The translations under genes were made by a program, and so were the position numbers. A DNA stretch of 42,942 nucleotides from Pedobacter sp. ASV17. Its GTDB lineage: Bacteria; Bacteroidota; Bacteroidia; Sphingobacteriales; Sphingobacteriaceae. Location: contig NZ_JAELTX010000034.1 in the NCBI RefSeq assembly GCF_016429065.1, forward strand, positions 1-42,942. The letters run 5' to 3'. This document shows, piece after piece, positions 15,042 through 22,085 of this stretch; the first letter of the stretch is position 1, and every line of letters starts with the position of its first letter. Below the pieces are notes generated by a model, which saw only the letters and a list, made by a program, of their open reading frames with translations, was not told the DNA's origin and made no database searches.

Positions 15042-15186
15042 CAGATTTGGGAAGCAATACTGTTTACAGGGCGTGTTTGAAGATCAAAAGGAACTGAACG
15101 ACACTAAAGCCCGTTGGATCAGTTTTGGCCATAAGGCGATGGTAATAAAAGAAAACAGGTTGTATGTAACCAGGTTCCCGCAATAA
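14989..15186 (+). CDS. Hypothetical small protein before the ATPase
   Basis: I choose the ATG at 14989 (MAKQEQQNQQNPIPSTLNRF), 65 aa; an ATG at 14968 is also possible. The segment FGKQYCLQGVFEDQKELNDT then RWISFGHKAMVIKENRLYVT looks like a small beta-alpha fold. Its TAA overlaps the ATPase start (TAATGG). No family is recognised. Confidence 0.55.
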   Translation: MAKQEQQNQQNPIPSTLNRFGKQYCLQGVFEDQKELNDTKARWISFGHKAMVIKENRLYVTRFPQ

Positions 15187-15752
15187 TGGATCGTGATCAG
15201 CATTTTTCCTCGCTAATGGTCGGGCGAAAGTTTGTCGGAAAATCGACAAAGCTTAACGAGATTGCGATTAAATACCCTAGTAGTGAAAAGGTGCTTATTA
15301 TCGATGTTAACGGCTCACCAGCCTACAACGCACACACAAAAATCGAGGTCAACCAAATAAAATTGGTTCGAACGGGTGTTGTGCGGTTAATTGGTACTCC
15401 TGCCAAGGAAACGTTAAAAGTTATCGCTGACAACTTTCGAAATGGACTGATAATCTTTGAAGATTGCACAAAGTACATTTCTGGAAATGTTGACCCAAGT
15501 ATTAAGGCTTTTTTGGTAGACCATAGGATGTACGGGCTTGATCTGATCTTTACTTTCCATTCGTTGAAGCGTGTACCGCCGCAATTCTGGGAGATGGTGA
15601 ACTTTATTACCCTTTTTAAAACAGCCGAAGTATTCGAAAGTGCCAGGAACAAAAACCTCATACCCAACTACGAGAAGATTTTAACCGCTTTTAACAGGAT
15701 TCAAAAGCACAAAGACCAACGATACAACGAAACTATCGAAACGCTGATCTAA
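15186..15752 (+). CDS. Genome-packaging-type P-loop ATPase (FtsK/HerA-like)
   Basis: This 188-aa ATPase has Walker A GRKFVGKS (13-20) and Walker B LIIFED (88-93). The strand DLIFTFHS (119-126) follows DHRMYGL, in the place where HerA/FtsK-type packaging ATPases carry a sensor residue after a conserved R-x-x-G. Its short length without accessory domains matches the packaging ATPases of membrane-containing tailless phages rather than terminases, and no nuclease domain is present. A Zot-like inovirus ATPase is the main alternative, but that family usually carries a membrane span. It lies about 870 bp upstream of the capsid candidate, as in double-jelly-roll phages. Confidence 0.75.
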   Translation: MDRDQHFSSLMVGRKFVGKSTKLNEIAIKYPSSEKVLIIDVNGSPAYNAHTKIEVNQIKLVRTGVVRLIGTPAKETLKVIADNFRNGLIIFEDCTKYISGNVDPSIKAFLVDHRMYGLDLIFTFHSLKRVPPQFWEMVNFITLFKTAEVFESARNKNLIPNYEKILTAFNRIQKHKDQRYNETIETLI

Positions 15753-15934
15753 TGGAAGAAACCACGTTTACAGTTAAAGCATACACCAAAACGCAAATGG
15801 CGTCAAAGTACAGGGTGAGCCTTACGACATTTAAAAAGTGGTTACGTAATGTAAACGATTTGGGCGAATACCTGGGCAAATGTTATACGCCTGCACAGGT
15901 GCAAAAAATAGTGGATCACTTGGGAACCCCTTAA
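15752..15934 (+). CDS. Small helix-turn-helix (MerR/excisionase-like) protein
   Basis: This 60-aa protein overlaps the ATPase stop. YTKTQMASKYRVSLTTFKKW is a winged-HTH recognition segment, followed by YTPAQVQKIVDHLG. It resembles the small DUF4248/MerR-like proteins of Bacteroidota mobile elements. It could regulate late genes or act as excisionase; position in the late block favours regulation. Confidence 0.65.
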   Translation: MEETTFTVKAYTKTQMASKYRVSLTTFKKWLRNVNDLGEYLGKCYTPAQVQKIVDHLGTP

Positions 15935-15944
15935 AAATATTTAT

Positions 15945-16223
15945 ATGAAATTAATTAAACTAATTTTTGCTTTGCTGGGCATCATTTTTGACCTGGTATA
16001 TTACATAATTGCTTCTCCAGTAATTGTTCCAGTATCTATTTACAAATGGCATAGAAACAAAGTTTGGAGAAAAAATGTAAAGGTTGGCGATAGGTGCTTT
16101 TTTATAAACGGCCTTTCAAAAAGAACCTATGGAGAAGTAACGGGACTTAGTGGCAATAGAGCTGGGTTGAAAATGAACAATGCCTCTGGATGGTACGATA
16201 TAAATATTTTAAGAAAAATTTAG
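15945..16223 (+). CDS. Membrane protein with small SH3-like tail
   Basis: This 92-aa protein has a hydrophobic N-terminus (~4-33, LIKLIFALLGIIFDLVYYII) and a basic turn (KWHRNKVWRKN). The C-terminal ~45 residues are beta-rich (VKVGDRCFFINGLSKRTYGE) and reminiscent of a KOW/SH3-like barrel. It is the last gene before a terminator, ending this transcription unit. Confidence 0.6.
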   Translation: MKLIKLIFALLGIIFDLVYYIIASPVIVPVSIYKWHRNKVWRKNVKVGDRCFFINGLSKRTYGEVTGLSGNRAGLKMNNASGWYDINILRKI

Positions 16224-16256
16224 GTCTAAGAAAACAAAATGTCACTTAGAAACTTC

Positions 16257-16286
16257 AAAGCCCTGCCAAATTGGTAGGGCTTTTTT
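16257..16286 (+). terminator. Terminator before the capsid operon
   Basis: AAAGCCCT (16257-16264) pairs with AGGGCTTT (16276-16283), extended by GCC/GG, followed by T6. It separates the ATPase block from the virion block. Confidence 0.8.
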
Positions 16287-16336
16287 CTTGCACTTGTTTT
16301 TAGATGAAAACATTTGTTATCAGTTAATTAAAGATG

Positions 16337-16353
16337 CTTTTAGATACTAAAAG
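16337..16353. promoter_or_regulatory. Operator-like palindrome upstream of the capsid block
   Basis: CTTTTAG and CTAAAAG flank the triplet ATA, forming a perfect 17-bp dyad between the terminator and the first virion gene at 16424. It is a candidate regulator site for the late promoter. Confidence 0.45.
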
Positions 16354-16423
16354 TACCACTATCCGATTGAGGTAGTTTAGGGTTCAATTCAGAAAAAACT
16401 CAAACAAACTTCAAACAAAATCA

Positions 16424-16576
16424 ATGGGAAATCTCATCGACAAAAAAGTATTCGTTACCGGGGTTCTTATCCTGGTCGCTGCCTTCTTTCTAAAAAGATG
16501 GTTCACTAAGAGCAAAACTAACGCCGACGGCACCACTTCAACCTTTGTAGGCTTCGACGGCATCGGCTACGCTTAA
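16424..16576 (+). CDS. 50-aa membrane protein upstream of the capsid gene
   Basis: The ORF encodes one span (VFVTGVLILVAAFFLKRW) and a polar tail ending GFDGIGYA. The leader contains two AAACAAAC-type motifs. It precedes the capsid candidate by 48 nt. Its size and topology match minor membrane proteins of tailless phages. Confidence 0.65.
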   Translation: MGNLIDKKVFVTGVLILVAAFFLKRWFTKSKTNADGTTSTFVGFDGIGYA

Positions 16577-16624
16577 CCGCATTATTTCCAAACAAACTAA
16601 TTACAAACCCAAAAATTTAACATA

Positions 16625-17392
16625 GTGAAAAATAGAAATTTTTTAGGCGGTAAATCAGTGATCCGTCACGCCGATCCAAGGCACGTAGCTAACCAATACC
16701 TTTCAGCCGAAGACCTAGAGCAAGAAGCGGCAAACCTGAGCAACTTTAACGGTGGCTACATGCCATATGTTGGTAAGGGTGACGACTTTTTGGATTTTCA
16801 GGGCGACGCAAGGTCTTTGGCTTCTGCGCATAGAACTGCGAAGCCGTACGTCTTTACCGTTAGTAACGCAAATGCCTCTCCCCGTACTTTGTTGCTTTGT
16901 CCTGGTCTTATTGCAGACGCTGTTGGTCTAGTTGCAGACGGTGCATTCAATGATGTCGGCGGGAACCCTGGTCTTTCGGCTATTTCGGGTTCACCTGGTA
17001 ATATCAAAATGTTCCAGGCGTTCATTCGCTTAAATCCGTCTGTAGTCAGCGGTTTCAAGCTTGCCACTACAAATGTTACCCAAATGGATCAGGCTGTTAC
17101 ATTGGTAAAGGAAAGTCCATTTTCTCAGCACTCAAGCAAGGTAATCACCCCAGGAACGTGGGCGAGTGAGGGTAATTTCAATACCTCAATCTTGACCATT
17201 CCAGAAAGTTTCTTTATGGATCACCAGTCAAAAATCGTGTACACGGTGTTGGGCAGTACCTCCGTAACCATCACATTAATGATCGGCGTTTCATTGAACA
17301 TTGCAAAGGCATTACGCAGTAAGGCCGAAAAAGCCAAAGTAAACATCGAGGCTGTAGGTGGAGCGGCAGCGGTATCAAAGTTTATAGGTTAG
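16625..17392 (+). CDS. Candidate major capsid protein (jelly-roll, inferred)
   Basis: This 255-aa protein starts at a GTG (no in-frame ATG fits) behind the A-rich leader at 16585-16620. After a disordered ~50 residues it is beta-rich (YVFTVSNANASPRTLLLCPG, MFQAFIRLNPSVVSGFKLAT, NFNTSILTIPESFFMDHQSK, YTVLGSTSVTITLMIGVSLN) with a basic C-terminal helix (IAKALRSKAEKAKVNI). Length and strand content fit a compact double-jelly-roll of PM2-P2 size (about 270 aa). Position agrees: after the ATPase, at the head of the virion block. A single-jelly-roll or other beta protein is possible. The assignment rests on size, predicted strands and synteny. Confidence 0.55.
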   Translation: MKNRNFLGGKSVIRHADPRHVANQYLSAEDLEQEAANLSNFNGGYMPYVGKGDDFLDFQGDARSLASAHRTAKPYVFTVSNANASPRTLLLCPGLIADAVGLVADGAFNDVGGNPGLSAISGSPGNIKMFQAFIRLNPSVVSGFKLATTNVTQMDQAVTLVKESPFSQHSSKVITPGTWASEGNFNTSILTIPESFFMDHQSKIVYTVLGSTSVTITLMIGVSLNIAKALRSKAEKAKVNIEAVGGAAAVSKFIG

Positions 17393-17408
17393 GCATAATC
17401 CATAAAAA

Positions 17409-17819
17409 ATGGATAGTGCATTAAATAGGATAGTTGCGCAGGAGCCACAGGCCGTGGCGCAACTATTCCGCCTTTATGGTTATGAAGCTGCACCAACATC
17501 CACCAACCTTAAAAACCTTTTGATCGTACACGGTAGCAGGCCGTTACCTTTCAGCAATGCAACTGGAACAGAAAAACCGAAAAAGACCTTTGCGGATATT
17601 TTGCAGATGGTGGCAAACGGGGTACAGACAGTTACCAATGTTGTAAACGTGATCAAGGGTAAACCGATCGTAAGTAACGGAAACGTTGGGGTTGGATTGC
17701 GGCCAGATGAACCGACAGGTGCTACAGAAAGGGTGCTTGGAATGGACAGGAAACTGTTTATCGCCTTAAGCATCATCCTATTAATAGTTATCGCTTACCT
17801 ATTCTTCCGTAAAAAATAA
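17409..17819 (+). CDS. Virion-block protein with C-terminal membrane anchor
   Basis: This 136-aa protein has a folded N-terminus (MDSALNRIVAQEPQAVAQLF), an amphipathic helix (ADILQMVANGVQTVTNVVNV) and a C-terminal span (~112-131, KLFIALSIILLIVIAYLFF) ending RKK. Its stop shares bases with the next ATG. A tail-anchored protein directly after the capsid candidate could tie the capsid to the internal membrane or form a penton-base complex. Confidence 0.6.
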   Translation: MDSALNRIVAQEPQAVAQLFRLYGYEAAPTSTNLKNLLIVHGSRPLPFSNATGTEKPKKTFADILQMVANGVQTVTNVVNVIKGKPIVSNGNVGVGLRPDEPTGATERVLGMDRKLFIALSIILLIVIAYLFFRKK

Positions 17820-18199
17820 TGTCCTGGGCAAAAGGTATCACCAAAATTATAAAAGTTCCCGACTTGGGGGCTACACCTGCAAGGGTTAACCGACGTACTG
17901 GTGAAATGATCCTAAGCCTAAAGCACATGCGGGCTATGCCAAAGGAACACAGGTTGTTTGTAATGCTCCACGAGCAGGCGCACGTTGAGCTACAGACTAC
18001 CAACGAGATAGAGGCAGATGCCTACGCATTCAAGAAATATGCGGATATGGGCTACTCGCTGAACGCAAGTGTAAAGGCGTTGACACGTGTTCTAAATGGC
18101 GATAACATAGAGCATGCCTGGCGGATGTACGCACAGCTGCAAAGGGCAAAAGCCTACGATTTCAGCCATTATGGAAACACTAAAATTTACCAAACATGA
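17819..18199 (+). CDS. Zincin metalloprotease (HEQAH) in the virion block
   Basis: This 126-aa protein contains HEQAH (51-55) followed by NEIEADAYAF (62-71), the HExxH ... E-x-x-D arrangement of small gluzincin-type zinc peptidases; Glu65 is the likely third ligand. It has no signal peptide or membrane span. It sits between two membrane-anchored virion proteins and overlaps the next gene by 4 nt. It could be a maturation protease or act during entry or lysis. I know of no equivalent in PM2 or PRD1. Confidence 0.72.
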   Translation: MSWAKGITKIIKVPDLGATPARVNRRTGEMILSLKHMRAMPKEHRLFVMLHEQAHVELQTTNEIEADAYAFKKYADMGYSLNASVKALTRVLNGDNIEHAWRMYAQLQRAKAYDFSHYGNTKIYQT

Positions 18200-19644
18200 G
18201 ATTAGCAGATTTTTCTGTAGACGATAATACAAGGCAGTCGGTATCTGTCTCCGAGGCCATCGCAAATGGTCCAGCGGAAACACCGATGATGTTGCCGAAC
18301 ATCCCCACGAATACGGGTTCGGTGGTAGGGTCTCCAAACTCCTACACGAATGGCATTCTGATGGACGATGACGAAGACGATTTTTTAAGATCGGAAACCG
18401 ATCCGTTCTACATCGAAGATGCCATTGAAGTGCATAAGAGCAATTTTAACGGAAAACCTAAAAAACCTAAAAAACCGTCGGCTTCAATTGCCAAACTGCC
18501 AAGCAGTAAACAAAAACCATTCGTAGAATCAACACCAGAAGTGTTTTTGGACGACAACGGCAACGAATACGAATATTTGGGGCGGTTCGACGGCGACCTT
18601 TCGTTTTTAGACGAAAAATATAAGGGAGTTGTAACGAAAGCAGGCGATCACCTATACCGCCGCGCAACTGGTGTGCAATTTGATGGCAAGATGGCCGAAT
18701 ACGAATATTTTGTTGGTGATGATCCCGAAAGCTCCGCAATCTTTGGCAAGCTTTTCAAGGGGATTGGCAAGGCATTTAAGAAATTTACGCCGCTCGGGAT
18801 CGTTGGAGGCTTTGGAGTAAAAGCTGCATCCAATCTGTTTAGGAGAAAACCTAAAACGGCAGCGCAGAACAGGGCTATAGATGGGTTGACAGATCATTTA
18901 TATCGCAAAAACACCAATGTGTTAGGCTCAAGCTCAAATTCAACAATACAGAGTTTATCCTCATTTGTTGGAACCGAAATAGAAAGTGGCGGAGAGGTTT
19001 ACGAGTATGTAGGCCAAAGCAACGGTGATCTGTCATTTCTAAGCGAGATCGAACCAGGGGTGATAATTCCTCCAGGTGCGCATATCTACAGAGTTCAACG
19101 TACCGAAGGTTTTGACGGCTTTAACGAATATGACTATTACATCGGTGCCCATCCAGAAATAAGCAACGGATTGGGTTCTTTCTTCAAGAAAATCGGTAAA
19201 GGTATCGGCAAAGCTGCAAAAGCAGTCGGTAAAGGTGTAGTTAATGCCGCCAAATGGACTGGTAAAACAGTTGCCAAAGGTGTAAAGGCCACAGGAAAAG
19301 GTATCGGTAATGCCGCAAAGTGGACAGTTAATAAAGCACTTCCGCTATTGATTGGAGGCCAGCAGGCAACAGCTGACGAAAGCAACGGCGTTACAAATGT
19401 GCCGTATGATCCGTTGGCAGGATTGAACCAGGGCGGCGGCTCTTATAACGACACCGATTTTGGCGACGGACTTTATAACGATGAAACTGGCTCGAGCATG
19501 GGCAGAACTGCCGATGCTTCAGAACGTAATCTTGATGCTCCAACACCGCCAGAAAAGCCAGAGCAAAAAAACAATCTGATCATCTACGCCGCAATTATAC
19601 TGGCTGTCCTTGGGCTTGCGGTTTACCTTAAAAACAAGAAATAG
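18196..19644 (+). CDS. Large virion protein with duplicated domain, Gly/Lys amphipathic repeats and C-terminal anchor
   Basis: This 482-aa protein has an acidic N-terminus (~55-80) and two copies of a ~80-residue module. Copy 1 (118-199) reads EYLGRFDGDLSFLDEKYKGV and copy 2 (260-338) EYVGQSNGDLSFLSEIEPGV; each ends in a G/K amphipathic segment (FGKLFKGIGKAFKKF and FFKKIGKGIGKAA). After copy 2 the G/K/A pattern extends through ~388 (GKGVVNAAKWTGKTVAKGVK). A disordered linker and a C-terminal span (~460-478) with LKNKK follow. The amphipathic repeats look membrane-active, suitable for a genome-delivery or pilot-like function. No family is recognised. Confidence 0.65.
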   Translation: MRLADFSVDDNTRQSVSVSEAIANGPAETPMMLPNIPTNTGSVVGSPNSYTNGILMDDDEDDFLRSETDPFYIEDAIEVHKSNFNGKPKKPKKPSASIAKLPSSKQKPFVESTPEVFLDDNGNEYEYLGRFDGDLSFLDEKYKGVVTKAGDHLYRRATGVQFDGKMAEYEYFVGDDPESSAIFGKLFKGIGKAFKKFTPLGIVGGFGVKAASNLFRRKPKTAAQNRAIDGLTDHLYRKNTNVLGSSSNSTIQSLSSFVGTEIESGGEVYEYVGQSNGDLSFLSEIEPGVIIPPGAHIYRVQRTEGFDGFNEYDYYIGAHPEISNGLGSFFKKIGKGIGKAAKAVGKGVVNAAKWTGKTVAKGVKATGKGIGNAAKWTVNKALPLLIGGQQATADESNGVTNVPYDPLAGLNQGGGSYNDTDFGDGLYNDETGSSMGRTADASERNLDAPTPPEKPEQKNNLIIYAAIILAVLGLAVYLKNKK

Positions 19645-19645
19645 C

Positions 19646-20080
19646 ATGACCAATGTAATCAAAAGCCAGCTTTTGGGACTTCAAAAATACATCGTGCCCT
19701 TGGCGATTTTAGCCATTGTGGTTTACATCATCTGGAAAAAGGGAAAGAATGCAGGTGCGGACACCAGCAATATCCAGGTAAAATACCCAAATGGCGGTAA
19801 ACAGATCAGGGTGGGCTTTGATGCCAATGGCCTAGCGATGCAGCTATTCGACGTAATGGACGGAATTTTTACCTGGGCAAACACTAAGGAAAAAGTCTTT
19901 ATTCTTTTGAATGCCTGTACGGGCGAGGAAATGATAGCGGTATATAATGCTTTCAACGCCAAATACGGCAGCAAAGGTAAGGGAACATTAACCAAATGGA
20001 TCAATGACGAAAGCAATGTTGTTATCGGTTCGGTAGCCCCTACGTTGATCCAGAAATTAAGATCGCTTGGTGCGGTTTAA
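19646..20080 (+). CDS. Membrane-anchored virion-block protein
   Basis: I choose the ATG at 19646, 1 nt after the previous stop (144 aa), over an upstream ATG at 19610. One span lies at ~11-29 (YIVPLAILAIVVYIIWKKG). The globular part has a helical section (KVFILLNACTGEEMIAVYNA, FNAKYGSKGKGTLTKWINDE). It follows the duplicated-domain protein and is probably a virion membrane protein. No family is recognised. Confidence 0.6.
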   Translation: MTNVIKSQLLGLQKYIVPLAILAIVVYIIWKKGKNAGADTSNIQVKYPNGGKQIRVGFDANGLAMQLFDVMDGIFTWANTKEKVFILLNACTGEEMIAVYNAFNAKYGSKGKGTLTKWINDESNVVIGSVAPTLIQKLRSLGAV

Positions 20081-20111
20081 ACCATAAATCAGACAAACTA
20101 AAATTAAAGTA

Positions 20112-20231
20112 ATGGCAACGAAAAAACGCAAATCAGTGAGCAAGGCCACTGCAACCAAAGGTAAGGGACGCTTAAAAAAAGGCTACAAATATGCCAAGGG
20201 TGGCCGTATCGTAAAAGCAAAAAGTAAATAG
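20112..20231 (+). CDS. 39-aa highly basic peptide
   Basis: The ORF encodes MATKKRKSVSKATATKGKGR then LKKGYKYAKGGRIVKAKSK. About 15 of 39 residues are Lys/Arg and none are acidic. It is preceded by a spaced A-rich leader. A peptide like this would bind nucleic acid and neutralise packaged DNA, comparable to the small basic peptides of other small phages. Confidence 0.65.
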   Translation: MATKKRKSVSKATATKGKGRLKKGYKYAKGGRIVKAKSK

Positions 20232-20254
20232 TAAAACCAACAAACAAGAATAAA

Positions 20255-20356
20255 ATGTCAAATAACACTAAATACCTTTTAATAGCGGCAGCCGTAGCGG
20301 TTGTAGGTTATTTCCTTTGGAAAAAGTACAAGTTAGTTAAAAAGGTAGAAGGCTAG
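20255..20356 (+). CDS. 33-aa membrane peptide
   Basis: One span (YLLIAAAVAVVGYFLWKKY) with a Lys-rich tail (KLVKKVEG). The leader AACCAACAAACAAG precedes the ATG. It is one of the run of tiny anchors in this block. Confidence 0.6.
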   Translation: MSNNTKYLLIAAAVAVVGYFLWKKYKLVKKVEG

Positions 20357-20370
20357 ACGCTGAACGCTTT

Positions 20371-20853
20371 ATGAGCCAAACAAACAACAAAGCTATTGCA
20401 TTCGGCCTCATCTTTTTGGGTGTTGCCGCTGCAATGGTTTATTTCCTTTTCGGAAGTAAAAAGGCAGCTGCAGCAACACCGAAAACAACTGTGCCGCCTG
20501 GTAATAAAAAAACTACGGTAGCCCAAAAGATTGCCATTGCCTACGAACGTGGGCTTGCAACGCTAACAGATGCCGAAGTTAAAAATTATGCTACCTGGAT
20601 CGACCGTATAGCGCAGATTTTAGCGTTAAGCAGGATCGAAAGAAAGAGCAACTACGGCCAGCCTACAGAGGAAGCCCTACACAATGCCGACGAACTGAAC
20701 AAACTGTCAAATGATAACCTAAGGGCAGTTACAAACTATTGGAAAGCTGTTAGGGGTAATAACCTGCACCAAGCATTAGATATGTTCACGGACGAAAGCG
20801 GCAGATTGATTGAATTGACCTCAAGGATGGACGAATTGGGACTTAGAAAATAA
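20371..20853 (+). CDS. Membrane-anchored virion-block protein
   Basis: This 160-aa protein has an N-terminal span (~9-27, AIAFGLIFLGVAAAMVYFLF), a Thr/Lys/Pro linker and a helical C-terminal domain (LTDAEVKNYATWIDRIAQIL, LNKLSNDNLRAVTNYWKAVR). It starts 14 nt after the previous stop. No family is recognised. Confidence 0.6.
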   Translation: MSQTNNKAIAFGLIFLGVAAAMVYFLFGSKKAAAATPKTTVPPGNKKTTVAQKIAIAYERGLATLTDAEVKNYATWIDRIAQILALSRIERKSNYGQPTEEALHNADELNKLSNDNLRAVTNYWKAVRGNNLHQALDMFTDESGRLIELTSRMDELGLRK

Positions 20854-20859
20854 CACAAA

Positions 20860-21012
20860 ATGTTAGACAACCTTTTTAAAAAAGGCCAGCTTCCGACCGT
20901 TACGGTTGACGTGAGGTTGAACCGTGAAAACATGACGGATTTGGCCGTTACGGCTATTATTGCCGCAATGGTGGTAATACTTTTATATAAGCTGATTTTA
21001 AGCAAACTGTAA
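20860..21012 (+). CDS. 50-aa membrane protein
   Basis: The ORF is MLDNLFKKGQLPTVTVDVRL followed by a C-terminal span (MTDLAVTAIIAAMVVILLYK). Its TAA overlaps the transglycosylase ATG (TAATG), giving translational coupling. Confidence 0.6.
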   Translation: MLDNLFKKGQLPTVTVDVRLNRENMTDLAVTAIIAAMVVILLYKLILSKL

Positions 21013-21566
21013 TGAATATTAAGCAACGATATATTGATCTGGTAAACAGGTATAGCGGTAACGCTGACGCTTTTTTCACCGCTCTTGATGCAATGGCCAA
21101 ACGTTTAGGTTTTCCCGTTGAATGGGCTTGCGATGTGATCTATATTGAAAGTGGTTTCCAGCCATCGATCAAAAATCCGAACAGTAGCGCAAGCGGCCTT
21201 ATCCAGTTTATGGAGGCCACGGCCAAGGGTTTGGGAACAACTACGGCGGCAATCAGGGCAATGACCAATTTACAGCAAATCCCCTATGTAGAAAGATATT
21301 TTAAGGGACAGATTGCAACTTTTGGCAAGCCCAGGGATTGGTTCGATACCTACTGCCTCGTGTTTTATCCCACATGGGTCAAAAAAGACGATAACGCTAC
21401 GATTGCACCATCTGCATATACGGCGAATAAATCAATTGATCTTAACAAGGACGGAAAGATAACCAAGGGAGAGTTTAGAAAGTGGGCTACTTCAAAGATA
21501 CCAAATAGCAATGTTGGAGTGGTTACCGCCGTAAAGCTTTGTCCCCAATGCTCGCAGCAGTTGTAG
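21012..21566 (+). CDS. Lytic transglycosylase with an EF-hand
   Basis: This 184-aa protein is an SLT-type transglycosylase: catalytic Glu46 in VIYIESGFQP, the ASGLIQFM motif (60-67) and YVERYF further on. It cleaves the MurNAc-GlcNAc bond of peptidoglycan. An EF-hand loop (143-154, DLNKDGKITKGE) with Asp143, Asn145, Asp147 and Glu154 follows, suggesting calcium binding. No signal peptide is present. Membrane-containing tailless phages carry virion transglycosylases for entry, and the position within the virion block supports that. The C-terminus ends CPQCSQQL, a possible Cys pair. Confidence 0.85.
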   Translation: MNIKQRYIDLVNRYSGNADAFFTALDAMAKRLGFPVEWACDVIYIESGFQPSIKNPNSSASGLIQFMEATAKGLGTTTAAIRAMTNLQQIPYVERYFKGQIATFGKPRDWFDTYCLVFYPTWVKKDDNATIAPSAYTANKSIDLNKDGKITKGEFRKWATSKIPNSNVGVVTAVKLCPQCSQQL

Positions 21567-21607
21567 TATTGGGGGTGATTTACTTTTTATTTTTTAGAAG
21601 AAAATGA
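21548..21607 (+). CDS. 19-aa hydrophobic peptide between the two lytic genes
   Basis: The ORF MLAAVVVLGVIYFLFFRRK overlaps the transglycosylase 3' end and its TGA overlaps the lysozyme ATG. It is a single short span with a basic end, similar in style to the other tiny anchors. It may be a small lysis or virion peptide, or chance. Confidence 0.35.
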   Translation: MLAAVVVLGVIYFLFFRRK

Positions 21608-22083
21608 AGCCATCTGAAAAAGCATTACAGGTTATCAAAAACCGTGAGAAATTACGACTTACCAGTTACAGACTATCTGGCGAAAAACATTATACCATAG
21701 GCTGGGGGCACTATTGCGATACTTCAAAAGCGAAAAACCGCAAATGGGACAGACCAGGTGCAACGATCACACGTGCCGAGGCCGATGCTCTTTTGATGGA
21801 AGATGTAATGGACAAAACCAACATCCTTAATTCCTTGATCCCAGCTAAGAGCATCCCGCAGGACTTGTACGATGCCCTGGTATCAACAACCTACCAATAC
21901 AATCCCAGGAACAAATATCTGGGCAGGATATTCCAGGCACTCAATATGGGTACAACGGTGGCCGCAGTAGCAAAAATGCTCATGCAATTGCCTAGTAACA
22001 GCTACAACAAAAAAGCCCGCAAGGTCGATGCGATTTTGGCAACGACTGGCGAGGTTCACCACATAGACGAAATTAAAGTATAA
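21604..22083 (+). CDS. GH24-like (T4-type) lysozyme / endolysin
   Basis: This 159-aa protein has the T4-lysozyme pattern: catalytic Glu15 in IKNREKLRLTSY and YTIGWGHYCD with a Thr/Asp near it, and later YDALVSTTYQYNP and a typical helical C-terminus. It hydrolyses the peptidoglycan glycan strand. No signal peptide or SAR anchor is seen, so it would need a holin. Candidates are the 19-aa peptide before it and the 86-aa protein at 26116. Confidence 0.85.
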   Translation: MKPSEKALQVIKNREKLRLTSYRLSGEKHYTIGWGHYCDTSKAKNRKWDRPGATITRAEADALLMEDVMDKTNILNSLIPAKSIPQDLYDALVSTTYQYNPRNKYLGRIFQALNMGTTVAAVAKMLMQLPSNSYNKKARKVDAILATTGEVHHIDEIKV

Positions 22084-22085
22084 CC

